Assembly (NCBI RefSeq): GCF_041146395.1
Contig: NC_090984.1
Span: forward strand, 80,611,114-80,675,113
Direction: 5' to 3'
DNA: 64,000 nt
Source: Eulemur rufifrons
Taxonomy: Eukaryota; Chordata; Mammalia; Primates; Lemuridae
In this document: piece by piece, positions 49,500 to 61,469 of the stretch
Layout: the number at the start of each line of letters is the position of its first letter
Position numbering within the stretch: position 1 is the first letter of the stretch
Position numbers and translations under genes: made by a program
Notes under the pieces: generated by a model
Databases searched by the model: none
The model's input: only the letters and a program-made list of their open reading frames with translations
Told to the model about the DNA's origin: nothing

Positions 49500-50025
49500 T
49501 AGGCATAATTCTAAGATAGCCCAAAGATTTCTGACCACTTTTTTGCACACTTTATATAATCGTCTCCCCTCATGTGGCTAAGTGTGGCCTAATCAGGTGA
49601 GCTCTTTCAAAAAAGGGTCTATGGGTCAGAGAAGGAACAAGTCAGAGATACTCAAACCATAGCAGATATTCTCCTGTCAGCCCTGAAGGAGCAAACTGCC
49701 AGATTGTTGGAAAGGCTACCTGGCAGGGAATGGCAGGCAGTGTTGAGAAGCTAAGAGTGGTCCCAACTGATGGCCAGCAACAAAATGGAACCTCAGTCCT
49801 ACAATGACAACCCAAAGCTTGGAAGGGGATCCAAGCTCCAGATGAGATTGCAGCTGGTCAACACCTTGATTTCAATTTTGTAAGACCCAGAGCAGCAGAC
49901 CTAGCTGACTCATGCCCAGAATTCTGTCCTACAGAAACTATGGGAGGTAGTAAATGCGTGTACACCATTATTACACAACTATGTTTGTGGTAATCTATTA
50001 CACAGCAACAGAACATAAATGCAAC
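49500..50025 (+). mobile_element. MaLR-type LTR (MLT1-like), degraded
   Basis: 'taagatagcccaaagatttc', 'ctcatgtggctaagtgtgg', 'cagaaactatgggaggtagt' and the end 'cagcaacagaacataaatgc' follow an old MLT1-class LTR. More diverged than the copy at 29699-30254; target duplication not recoverable. Confidence 0.72.
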
Positions 50026-50163
50026 ACCTACCATGAATTCTGCTTAGACTCTGACATGAGCATTATATACAGTAAGAAACCATTTCTTTAAATTCTCATA
50101 AGAACTCTGTGAAAATTACTATAAGTTCCATTTTAAAGATAAGGAAAATGAAGGTTAGGTCAC

Positions 50164-50192
50164 TTGCCCAAGATCATGCAGATCTTGGGCAA
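50164..50192. repeat. Perfect 12-bp inverted repeat, 5-bp loop
   Basis: ttgcccaagatc (50164-50175) and gatcttgggcaa (50181-50192) are exact reverse complements around atgca. The left arm is normal MIR core; the right arm is extra, so it was probably copied from the left arm by template switching. Confidence 0.95.
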
Positions 50193-50251
50193 AGAACAGA
50201 GAACAGCAAAGAACAGAGCAAAGAACAGAGCCCAACTAAAGCCCAACTAAA
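50190..50251. repeat. Short tandem duplications
   Basis: Three copies related to gcaaagaacaga(g), followed by two copies of gcccaactaaa. Both units are contiguous and lie directly after the hairpin. Confidence 0.85.
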
Positions 50252-50304
50252 ACTTATGCTTCTTTGAAGCCAGAGTCTCTTCTATAACTTCTATTACACA
50301 CCAC

Positions 50305-52870
50305 CTCCACCCTTAGAAAGAAAGAAGTCCAACATGGTTTTTTTTTTTTATTCTTATTTTGTTTTGCTCTGTTTTTCTGTAAGTTTCTATGGTACATATC
50401 ACATGTGTTGAGAGAAACCAACTTAGCTACCTGAGCTAAAAATACAACAATGGTAGGGGCTCAGGCCAAAGGCTGGACTTGTGGGTTATCAAGGTGACAT
50501 GTAGGGGTTTCCACCCCGTAGAAATACTCATGTGAAAAATATCAAATAGACCAGTAGGACTTTATTGGATAGTATGCAAGCCAGGTAAACAAAGAAAAGA
50601 CAGACCATAAAAGCTTAAGTTGAACTTTAAAACTATAAATGATTGTATATCTTGGAATACTAAAAGTAAACCTTCATCAAATAAAATAAATTCTCTTCCT
50701 CACAAAGTGATTTACATACCCTTAATTAGCAACCATGCCAAGAGCTGTTCTAAGGCTTACATATATTAATGCATAACATATTTATGCAGAAATCAAAAGT
50801 TTTATCATTTATATGAAACTTGAAAATACAAAATATATCCATGCTTACTGCTCATTCATCCTGGAATTCCATGGTCCTTGCCACACATATAAAAGATAAT
50901 ATGTAAGATAATGTCTGTATTCCTACGACTTTCATGAAGTGCAACATTTTCCTCAGATTATACTTGGAACCAGTCATTGTACTTAAATTTGCTTTTCAAC
51001 TTACCAAAAATTTAACTCTTTTTTTCCTGAGGCAAATACAACGATCATTACTCCTAAGGATTTGTAGTTGTATCTGGATAGATTTAGCAACAGAGGGGGA
51101 AGGAAGGGCTAGCTTACTCCTACTAGGAACCAGTCACCTCACAATTTACAAGGGTCTAAAACTTGTAAGTCTCTAGAACTTGCATGTCTACAAAATTTTA
51201 CCCAAATTCTCTTATTTCAGCAACTGACATATTAGTAATACACTATTAAGCAGTTGCTATTGGACTATTTCTTTTAGAATCTTTATTTAAAGTAATAATT
51301 TTTGGAATAGAGTGGGACATAAAATTAGAGACTGGATGACATCCATAATGTTGAGACAGGGTAGGATAAGAAGAGGTAGATTCCCAAATGTCAATATTCT
51401 GTCCATTGTAACCAGCGGGGCCAGGAATCTACAGCTCAGGTAGTCTAGCCTAATGCCCATATAATTCATCTTAGACCTATCAGAGTCCTGCTTGCAAATA
51501 ATAATATAATCATATTTATGTCTACCAATATTAACCACAAGAATCATCCAGTACATTCACATAAGTCATATTCCAAGACATTGTGACTCCTTTTAAGTTC
51601 TTTTGATGTAAATATTCAAATATGTCACCTTCATAAGTACATGACATAAAATCACCCAAATGTGTTAACTTTATGAGGATCGTATTCAGTACTTTCAAAT
51701 ATAAGGATCTAGATAGAGCAGACTTTTGTTTAGTTTTTGTTCTCATAGTGTATGGCACTGTGAATGTTTTTTAAAGCAGTCAAAGTTTAGTTTCTCTTGC
51801 TATGACACCTCATTCTGGGGTGAAATCTATTTTTATATTTATCTATTTTAAAAGTTTATTATGCAAATCGATTATAGAGTGAAGTTGCAGAGGGCATGCT
51901 TAACTAACTGAAGGGAACCACATGTTTAAAGGATTTAGCACTTTGTTATCATCTTTTCTGTGAAAATAATAGAGTTACCAGTTTATTAAATACAAACGCT
52001 AATGTTTTGCTTTAGTAGTTAATTTCATGTGCTTAAAAGAAATCATTCTTTTTCTCTTTTCCATTCCAGAAAGGAATGAGAACTAATTTTCCATATATTC
52101 TACAGCTCAAACTTTTTAAAAGATATCCACTCCTTAAAGTTTGTCTGCATTAGTGAGTTTGTATTGTCTTGAAAATTGATTTCTTAACTTTATTTGAATG
52201 AGTTATGACTCTAAATATTAAAAAATCTTTGTCTTCCTCAGGCATCTCGATAACTTGCAAGTTGTACAGTTCTGGTTCAATATCCTTTTTCTTTCCTCCT
52301 ATTCCTGTCACTGTTTCAAAATTAGGTGAATGGCTGGCTAACTCCTTTCATAAATCAAATAACATTCTTCCCGTGGTTTCAATAGAGTAAGTCAAGCTTC
52401 AGAAACTGGTGCAGATACTTACAGTAGCACTGTTCCGGGACCCCAAGGAATGAAAGACTTTATGAAATTGGTCTATAAAAGTCACATCCCTACTCAGCAT
52501 AATCACAAGCTCTGCTGCAGTTGCAAACAATGGTACGTTTGAGTTCTAAATCAGTCCTTCAATTATCAGAGCTGTCACTCCTTCTCCTTGACGGTTTTTC
52601 TACCCTAGCAAAATCCCAGTTGCTATTGCTATTGCTGCAAAGTTCCTAAATTCTTACTCTTAGAATTTTTTCAGAGAACAGTAAGTTTTCATGAAGCAAT
52701 GACTCTTGGTGAATGCCCTCTCTCTGCAATATATTCAACTTCTCCCTCTGTCCTGGATCTGCCTCTATAGAAATTTAAACATCCTAAAGGCACTCTAAGT
52801 TAAAAAAAAAAAAAAATTCTTCCTCACACATACATAGACCTTCATCTCGTTTTCATTTTCCAGCCAAATT
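50305..52870. other. AT-rich DNA, no gene recognised
   Basis: About 2.6 kb with only short domain-free frames (50934-51176 plus, 51287-51556 and 51531-51758 minus) and an A-run at 52802-52816. Confidence 0.5.
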
Positions 52871-52879
52871 TCGCTTTAT

Positions 52880-53507
52880 CCTTTTCCTCTTGACCCATTA
52901 ATTTTGTCCCCTTCCTCCACTGCTTTCCTGAAACAATACTTGCTAAGGTTACCACTGATCTCCACATTGTTCGAGCCAAGTATGTGTCTCAGTCCTCATT
53001 TTATTTACTCTCTCCAAAACATTCTTCTTGAAATTGGCCTTCCTTTGGCCTCTGGATCACACTCTCCTGGTTTCCTTCTTCCCCCTCTACCATCAATCCC
53101 ATACTTATTTGTGGGATCATTCTGGTCTGCCAGCCATGAAATGCTGACAAAGGACAAAAGACAGAAGTCCTAGGGCTGATCTTTGAGAATCATCTTTGGA
53201 ATCTCCCTCTTCAAGTCTGCTTAATTTTGCCTCCTGAACAGTTTTGAAATCCATCTCCTTCTCCCCTCTCCATTATCACCACCTCTCATCCAAGCTGCAG
53301 TCGTCCTTCCCTGGACTGCACAAGTCCCCTACTGGGTCTCCTCCTGTGCTCTGGTCTCCTATCTGATGTTTCCCACAATGAGGCCAGAAGTGTCCTTTAA
53401 ATATACAAATCTGACCATGGCATCTTGCCCCGTTTACTTAAGCTTTTCTATGGCTTACTATTGCTTTTAGGATAAGGGCCTTTCAATGACCTCCAAGTTT
53501 TTTAAAT
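52880..53507 (+). mobile_element. LINE-2 fragment, left part
   Basis: Degraded L2 with the run 'gctaaggttaccactgatct', 'tcacactctcctggtttcct' from the reverse transcriptase region and, further on, 'ctatggcttactattgcttt'. It continues on the far side of the hAT element at 54042. The 89-codon frame 52904-53173 is a relic of this ORF2, with no intact catalytic motif seen. Confidence 0.7.
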
Positions 53508-54033
53508 TTGTGGTCTCCAACCCCTGGTCTGCAGCCTGTTAGGAACTGGGCTGCACAGCAGGTGGTGAGCAAAGCAGGAGGCTCCTGAGCAGAGCTTTAT
53601 CTGTGTTTACAGCCACTCCCCATTGCTTGCATCACTGCTTGAGCTCTGCCTCCTGTCAGATCAGCAGCGGCATTAGATTCTCAAAGAAGCATGAACCCTA
53701 CTGTAAACTGCGCATGCGAGGGACCTAGGTTGTGTGCTCCTTATGAGAATCTAATGCCTGACGATCTGAGGTGGAGCTGAGATGGTGATGCTAGTGCTGG
53801 GGAGCAGCTGCAAATACAGATTATCATTAGCAGAGAGGTTTGTATAATTATTTTATCATATATTACAATGTAATAACAAAGTGCACAATACATGTAATGC
53901 ACTTGCATCATCCTGAAACCATCCCCATCCTCCTCAGTACCCTCCCACTCCCACCCCCACCCCCACCCCCGTCCATGGAAAAACTATCTTCCATGAAACT
54001 GATCCCTGGTGCCAGAAAGGTTGGGGACCATTG
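53508..54033 (-). mobile_element. MER1-type hAT-Charlie element
   Basis: The ends ttgtggtctccaac and gttggggaccattg are the eroded CAGnGGTCCCCAAC inverted repeats. Flanks ttttaaat (53500-53507) and atttaaat (54034-54041) agree at seven of eight bases, as for an 8-bp hAT duplication. Inside are 'aaactgcgcatgcgaggga' and a C-rich CCCCCA tract (53950-53970). It is non-autonomous with no transposase, and it is inserted in an L2. The 64-codon frame 53840-54034 is inside it. Confidence 0.92.
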
Positions 54034-54041
54034 ATTTAAAT

Positions 54042-54350
54042 GATCTGCATGTTCTGTCTGCTGCTTACCCATTCTCATCCTGTACCATTCTCTCCTTATT
54101 TATACTCCTGTGGTTCCTTGAAAAGTAAATATCCTTCTATGGTCTTAGCAACTGCTCTGTGCTCTGTAAAGAAGTGTTCACCCCTCAACTCTATCTTTAC
54201 AATAAAACTGATTTCTGTCTCTCTCCACCCGCTCTAACCATTACACCAAAACATGCCCTCCTCTCTCCCCTTCAGTGTATGATCTACAGCCTGACTTTTT
54301 GCCTACCTTGTTGAATACAAACTACTCTTGGGAGCCTCAAAACCCTCTAC
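54042..54350 (+). mobile_element. LINE-2 fragment, right part
   Basis: Resumes the L2 text with 'gatctgcatgttctgtctgc', 'cattctcatcctgtaccatt' and 'ctgtggttccttgaaaagta', continuous with the left part at 52880-53507. Pyrimidine-rich DNA follows to about 54640. Confidence 0.65.
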
Positions 54351-54354
54351 GGTA

Positions 54355-56080
54355 GAACCCCAACCTCTGTATTTGCTGGAAACCCTCTCTGGCTGTCAAG
54401 TCTGTTAACACATGTGCACAAACACATGCACATATGTACCCCCCACCCCCACTTCCCTCACAATTCCAGCTCTGTGCCTTCACCTCTGTGCTCTCTCTCC
54501 CTGCCACGTCTGCACCCTCTCAGTCTACCCAAAAACCTGTGCCCAAATTCCATAACCTGGCTGACATCTATCTCATCAAGCGTGTGTGAGTGCCCAAAAC
54601 ACACCCTATGTGTTCTTAGCCCTGAACTTCTATAGCAGAGATGTCACACAATTCAATTAAAAGAAATCCAACTGTGTAGGCCCCATTAATTTTTTTATAA
54701 CAATGGCAAGAAACTTACCTTATTAGCTATTCAGACATATGGATCTAAAAGCAATCCCAGAAAGAGTCAGCTTTATTCAGATGTAAGTGTTAATCTAGGC
54801 TTAAGATTAATTATTGATCATATTTTTACTTGGTGAAAACACTGGCGTTTAACAAACTGAACTATTCTTTAAAACAATGAGATATTTTCAGCCAAGAAGT
54901 ATCTAAATTCCAACTCCAGATTTTCCTCACCCAGGGATGCTTTTCAGTTTCTCTTCCAATAGCTTCATAAAAGAGAATATATTTTTGCAGTTTCATGGAG
55001 ACAAACAGAAACATTGTCCAGGGATTTGCATATCAGGGATTTTCAGGAGAGTTCTAAGACTGATATTCTCATTTCTAAAACTTCAGAATGCTTCTGGGTG
55101 AACGCAGTTTGTTTTCAACTCATTCAATATTTTCGAAACTAAGTATCCCTCGCCACTCTCTTCCACACCCAAGCCTTTTCTAAGCTGAGCATCCAAAGTT
55201 CATAAAATATCTGCTCCTTGGTCAATTGAGGAATTTCTGAAATTAAGGTGGTATTTCAATGCTGCCAATAATTGCAATCACCTGCCAAGATGTGGGTAGC
55301 TGAAATACTCAGCTTTTAATAGACTTACAAATAGGCAAAAGGCAAACCGTGAAAACATCTTAGGGTTTTTTTTCTTCCAAAAAAAAAAAAAAAGGCACTA
55401 ATAAACATAGATGCTCTTTTAATAAATGTTTCCTGACATGCTATTTCCTGTATCTTTCAGTGATAAATATATGCATCAAGTCACTTACTGACAAGTGCAC
55501 ATAACAATTTAGTGCATAACATCTAACAAGGAAAATCCAATAACTCACAAAACCATCAGGGGAAAAAATATAATTAATTCTGTTGCAGAGTGAAAATCTT
55601 GTGTATTTTTATTGTTAATCATCCATCACTACTAGCCTGGCATATTATGCCCATCATAACTTTCTGGACTTGGGACTTTTGTTTTTGATTGGCTAAGTCA
55701 TGGTCAAAAGAAGAAACAATAAGAAAAATTCCCTAGAAACATCTGCACAAAAATTTTCATTTTTTTCCATTTATTATAAAATAGGCAAATAAAAGAATAA
55801 TGAGAAGCTATTTGCTTTTTTATATCTTATTTTCATAAAAAGCTGCCTATAGTCCTTACTGAAGCTAACACTATTCACCAACTGGAAATTGACTTAATTT
55901 TGCTCTATTTCTACTCTGACAGGATACTCTACTATATTAAAGAGACTTGTTGAGTTTTTATACTTTAGTGTTAAAAAATTATATGCGCGCATGCGCACAC
56001 ACAGATACCTGCCACACTCTGACCCAAATGGCTAGAAATTGTGAGCTGGTGTTGTTATATTTTAAAAAAACAAGACTATC
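54355..56080. other. No gene recognised
   Basis: Starts C-rich (the 73-codon frame 54414-54635 is Pro/Ser/His-rich by composition), then AT-rich. An A-run lies at 55378-55393. Confidence 0.5.
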
Positions 56081-56127
56081 TGCTAGACTTAGAGTATATA
56101 TTGTATATACTATACATACACTACATA

Positions 56128-56176
56128 TATACCATATATAGTATATGATATATGCTATAGTATATATGGTATATAC
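56128..56176. repeat. AT-rich palindrome
   Basis: tataccatatatagtata and, after about 10 bases, tatagtatatatggtata are reverse complements at 17 of 18 positions. They sit in a larger TA-rich tract (56090-56200) and could extrude a cruciform. Confidence 0.85.
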
Positions 56177-56489
56177 ATACTATATATACCCACACGCATA
56201 AATATATGAGTTCGGTAATTTTTTCTTTTTCTGTATATGACATTTTAAAGATCCTATCAATTTCTCAGCAATGAAAGTTTTCTTTTCTTAGAGAAGTTCC
56301 CCTTCATATTGTTTTGTTTTTTTTTTTCCCAAGTCTCTTAGGTGAATTTAGACAACGAAGAGGATAAGACAAGCCAACCCATGGTGCAGGGACTTATTAA
56401 GTGTTTTCAAGTATATGAAGATTATGAGAATAGTCCTATCTTCTCAAGAATCAAGTAAGATAAAGGAATTTACATCACTTTAAGAGTGT

Positions 56490-56675
56490 TTCAAAATGGC
56501 TAGAAGAGAGGATTTTGAATGTTCTCACAACAAAGAAATGATAAACGTGTGAGATGATGAATATACTAATTACCCTAATTTGATCATTACAATGCATACA
56601 TGTATCCAAACATCACACTGTACCCCATAAATATGTACAATTATTATGTAGCAATTAAAAACAAAACTTTTAAAA
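56490..56675 (+). mobile_element. L1 3' UTR end
   Basis: 'caaaatggctagaagagagg', 'ctaattaccctaatttgatc', 'taccccataaatatgtac' and an A-rich tail are the sense end of an L1. It points toward the antisense L1 that starts about 55 bp later. Confidence 0.88.
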
Positions 56676-56729
56676 GTGTTTTAATGACGATATTTCAAAC
56701 TACAGAAAAATTTTCGTATGTATAAATAC

Positions 56730-59420
56730 ACATGCCTCTTCTTTTTATTTGTATTTTGATAAAGATAACAAGTGGGTTTTGGTTACATGGATGAACTCTA
56801 TAGTGGTGATATCTGGTTTTTTGCACCTGTCACCTGAACAGTGTACACTGTAGCCAATAGGCACTTTTTCTTCCTTCAGCCCCTTCTCACTCTCCCCTTT
56901 CTGAGTATCCATTGTGACACTCCGTATGCCCCTGCATACCCTGTAGCTTAGCTCCCACTTATAAGTGACAACATGCAGTATTTGGTTTTCCAGTCCTGCA
57001 ATACTTCACTTAGGATAATGGCCTCCAGTTCCATCCAAGTTGCGGTAGAAGACATTATTTCATTCTTTATTGTGGCTGAGTAGTATTCTCTGGTGTATAC
57101 ATACTACGTTTTCGTTATCCACCCCTCAATTGATGAACACTTAGGTTGATTACATGTATTCTCACTTGTGAATTGTGCTGCAATAAATGTACAATTGCAG
57201 GTGTCTTTTTGATATAATGATTTCTCTTCCTTTAGGTAGATACCCAGTAGTGGGATTGCTGAATCAAATAGATCTATGTTTAATTCTTTGAGGAAGCTCC
57301 ATACTATTTTCCATAGAGGTTGTACTAATGTTCTCCCCAACAGTGTGTAAGCTTTTCCTTTTAACCACACCTGTGCACCTGCACCAACATCTGTTGTTTT
57401 TTGACTTTTAATAAAAGCCATTCTGACTGGGGTAAGGTGGTGTGTCATTGTGGTTTTAATTTGCATTTCCCTGATGATTAGTGATGTTGAGCATTTTTTC
57501 ATATGCTTGCTGGCCATTTGTATACCTTCTCTTTAAAAATGTCTATTCATGTCGTTTGCCCACTTTTTAATGTGATTTTGCAGAGGGGGGGATTCCTTGC
57601 TGATTTGCTTGAATTCCTTATAGATTCTGGATATTCATCCTTTGTTAGATGTATAGTTGGCAAACATTTTTCCCATTCTGTAGGCTGCCTATTTACTCTG
57701 TTCATTGTTTCTTTCACAGTGCAGAAGATTTTTAGTTTAATTAAGTCCCATTTGTTTACTTTTATTTTTGTTGCATTTGCTTTTGGGATCTTAATTATGA
57801 ATTCTTTGCCTAGGCCAATGTCCAGAAGAGTTTTCCCTGCATTTTCTTAATTTTTATTGTTTCAGGTCACACACATAAGTCTTTGATCCATCTTGGTTAA
57901 TTTTTGTATATGGTGAGAGATAAGGATCCAGTTTCATTCTTCTGCATGTGGCTATCCAATTCTCTCAGCATCATTGAGTAGGGTGTCCTTTCCCCGGTGT
58001 ATGTTTTTGTCTGCTTTATCAAAGGTCAGTTGGTTGTAGGTATTTGACTTTGTTACTGGGTTCTCTATTCTGTCCCATTGATCTATGTGTATAGTGTTAT
58101 ACCAGTACCATGATTTGGTTACTATAGCCTTGTAGTATAATTTAAAGTCAGGTAATTTGATCCCTCTGGATTTATTCTTTTTGCTTAGGATTGCTTTGGC
58201 TATTTGGGCTCTTTTTTGGTTCCATATGAATTTTAGGATTTTTTTTTTTCTAATTCTGTGAATAATGAAGTTTGTATTTTAAGAGGAATTGTATTGACTC
58301 TGTAGGTTGCATTGGACAATATGGTCATTTTCTCAAAATTGATTCTTCCAATCATGAGCATGGGATGTTTTTCTATTTGTTTGTGTCTTCTATAATTTCT
58401 TTCACCAATGCTTTGCTGTTCTCCTTATAGAGATCTTTCACCTCCTTTGTTAAGTATATTCCTAGGTTTGTTTGTTTTTTTTTTTTTTTAAGCTATTGTA
58501 AATGTAAATGAGACTGATTTCTTGATTTGATTCTCAGCTTGGTTGTTATTGGTGCATAGAAGTGCTACTGATTTAGGCACATTGATTTTGTAACCTGATA
58601 CTTTACTGAACTTATTCATCAAATCTATGAGTCTTTTGGAGGAGTCTTTAGGATTTTCTAGGGATAAGATCATATCATTGGCAAACAGAGATAGTTTGAC
58701 TTCCTCTTTTCCAATTCAGATGTCCTTTATTTCTTTCTCTGGCTAAAACCTCCAATACTGTGCTGAATATAAGTGGTGAAAGTGGGCATCTTTGTCTTGT
58801 TCCAGGTCTTAGCTTTCAACCAACAAAAGCTTTCAACTTTTCCCCATTCAGTATGATGTTGGCTGTGGGTTTGTCATATATGGCCTTTATTAATTTGAGG
58901 TATGTTCCTTCTATGCCTAGTTTGTTGAGGGTTTTTATCATGAAGGGACGCTAGATTTTATTGAATGCTTTTTCTGGATCTATTGAAATGATCATATGGG
59001 TTTTTTTTAATTCATTTTATGTGGTGAATCACATTTATTGACTTGTCTATGATGAAACATTCTTGCATCCCTGAGATGAAACCCACTTGATTGTGATGAA
59101 TTATCTTTTTGATGTGCCGTTGGATTGTTTGCTAGTATTTTGTTGAGGATTTTTACATCTCTGTTCATCAGGAATATTGGTCTGTAGTTTTCTTTTTTGT
59201 TGTGACCTTTCCTGGCTTTGGTATCAGGGCGATACTGGCTTCATAGAATGAGTTAGGGAGGATTCTCTCCTTGATCTTTTGTAACAGTTTCAGTAGAATT
59301 GGTATCAGTTCTTTGAATGTCTGGTAGAATTCCAGTGTGAATCCATCTGATCCTGGGGTTTTTTGGTTTGGGGGGGAGGTTTTTTCATTACTGATTCAAT
59401 CTCACTACTCATTATTGTCA
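56730..59420 (-). mobile_element. L1 fragment, ~2.7 kb, 5'-truncated
   Basis: The longest L1 here. On the minus strand it runs from inside the ORF2 reverse transcriptase (near 59400) to the 3' UTR (about 56730). Plus-strand landmarks are 'ataatggcctccagttccat' (57017), 'tgccctgcattttctt'-like text near 57836, 'gatctatgtgtatagtgtta' (58080) and 'ttccagtgtgaatccatctg' (59330). The 5' junction beside 59420 has no inversion. Antisense frames such as 57503-57850 and 58760-58954 are not genes. Confidence 0.94.
57104..59395 (-). pseudogene. L1 ORF2 remnant (partial RT to C-terminus)
   Basis: Minus-strand fragments in several frames match ORF2p. One is around 58673-58488 with [10 protein letters not shown] and [12 protein letters not shown] from the reverse transcriptase palm/thumb; one is around 57517-57104 with [19 protein letters not shown] from the C-terminus. 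Stops and frameshifts separate them and the endonuclease is absent. Intact ORF2p nicks DNA and reverse-transcribes L1 RNA; this copy cannot. Confidence 0.9.
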
Positions 59421-59424
59421 CCTC

Positions 59425-59600
59425 ATGACCTGCCTTAAAGTACCTGTAAGCATTGTCCCTATGCACACACCATTATTAAATCTTATTAAAGAATAATTTT
59501 TACTCAAAAACACTAGAAACAATCTGCTACAACTGAATAGAAAAACAGCAAATAAGAAATGTCCCAGAATATGAAAGCAAAGCCAGAAAGTTTTTCATGC
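59425..59600. other. Unique spacer between L1 and Alu
   Basis: Short AT-rich spacer without recognisable features. Confidence 0.5.
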
Positions 59601-59614
59601 TCTGAACTGATTTT

Positions 59615-59943
<329 letters not shown>

Positions 59944-59959
59944 TGAACTGATTTTTTAA

Positions 59960-60330
59960 AAAGCCACCCAACCCCAGAAGAAAGTTTATTTAAATTAGAT
60001 TTTAATATTTCTCAAATGTAGTAAGGTGGTCAGGGTTGACATCAGGCAAACAACTAAAAGGTAACTTATGAAACAAATCAATGAGGGGTTATCTACTGAC
60101 TTGGACTTTACCTTGACAATGTGAGACACAGGTAAGTCACACATAGAGCAGGGGTCTGCATAGAGAGGAGAAAAAGAGATCCTGAGGTAAGAATCTGTCA
60201 CAGTTTCACAGATGCACAAGACAGAGGGTACTCTTTGAATAGAGACATTTCTGGTGAGAAGAAAAGCCATCCTTCCTACTGGCTGAGATCCAGGGAAATA
60301 TGCCTCCAATCATTCATTCTCCTTGGTTTA
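59960..60330. other. No gene recognised
   Basis: The 104-codon minus frame 59995-60309 has several Cys but no recognised domain. It sits between Alu and L2 in unique-looking DNA. Confidence 0.45.
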
Positions 60331-60510
60331 GACTCATTCGTTCATTCATTCAACAGTTCTCTATTAAATGTTGACTCTGTGGCAGGCACTTCAGTACCTC
60401 GAATGAGGAAGATACCAGGAATAAAAGGCTTAACGTGAATTCAGTCTAGTAAGAGAAGTAGACTAATACACAGACCATTACAAACCAGACTGATAACTCT
60501 TCATTCATTT
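60325..60510 (-). mobile_element. LINE-2 3' end, antisense
   Basis: Starts with the reverse complement of the L2 tandem tail ('attcgttcattcattcaac') and continues 'ctgtggcaggcacttcagta' and 'gaagataccaggaataaaag', as in antisense L2. Confidence 0.75.
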
Positions 60511-60787
60511 AGTCACTCCTGGGAGGCCACCAGTGTGGTCTTGGTCCTTGAGTCAGGCATAACTTCTACCACAAATTAATGAAGGAGTAATACGCTTTAT
60601 CAGTAAGTCTCTCCTGAATTTATTAGCATGAGTCAGACTCCCTGTAGGCAAATACATCTAATTTAATTTCCACAGATGCAAAGTTGAGGTCTAGGCCCTA
60701 AAACCACAAAGACTCCAGCCCATGTGGCTCTGCCTAAAGAAATCAATTGATACCTTCTTAACTACATTTAGATGCAAGAAAAACCAT

Positions 60788-61151
<364 letters not shown>

Positions 61152-61269
61152 AGAAAAAACCATTCTTTATCAACACTCAGCCCTCACACAACAGGATTTC
61201 CATTATATGATAACATTTCCCTAAGTCATTTTTAACACAACTGTGTACAGGCTTTCAGCTTATTTTGTA

Positions 61270-61460
61270 CCAATAATACTCAAACTTTAGTGAGTATTTA
61301 GTGAGTATAAGAATCCACTGGAAAGATTATTTAAAATCCAGATTCCCGGGCTCACCTTCAGATTCAGGTCTAAAAAGTCTGGGAGACGGCCAGAAATAAT
61401 GCATTTTTTCAAGTACCCCTGATATGATTGTATCCAAGAGTACACTTTGAGAACCATTCT
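61270..61460. mobile_element. MER5-type hAT-Charlie MITE
   Basis: Begins 'actcaaactttagtgagta' and ends 'tacactttgagaaccattc', the eroded CAGTGGTTCTCAAAC inverted repeats of MER5. The interior has 'aaaatccagattcccgggct' as expected. Confidence 0.85.
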
Positions 61461-61469
61461 TCAATATGA

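Larger units (their letters stand above)
50085..50300 (-). mobile_element. MIR SINE with internal rearrangement
   Basis: Antisense MIR: 'ttctcataagaactctgtga', 'gataaggaaaatgaaggtta', 'ggtcacttgcccaagatcat', then after a rearranged patch 'gaagccagagtctcttctat'. The middle has a perfect hairpin (50164-50192) and tandem duplications (about 50190-50250) not found in the MIR consensus. Confidence 0.75.

Noticed and set aside
53945..53975. CCCCCA repeats considered as a G-quadruplex regulatory site
   Set aside because: They are part of the MER1 element consensus (C-rich section), so they need no separate explanation, though the minus strand could form a quadruplex.
57503..57850. 115-codon plus-strand hydrophobic frame
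   Set aside because: Antisense to L1 ORF2 and the 3' UTR. L1 antisense strands often have hydrophobic open frames.
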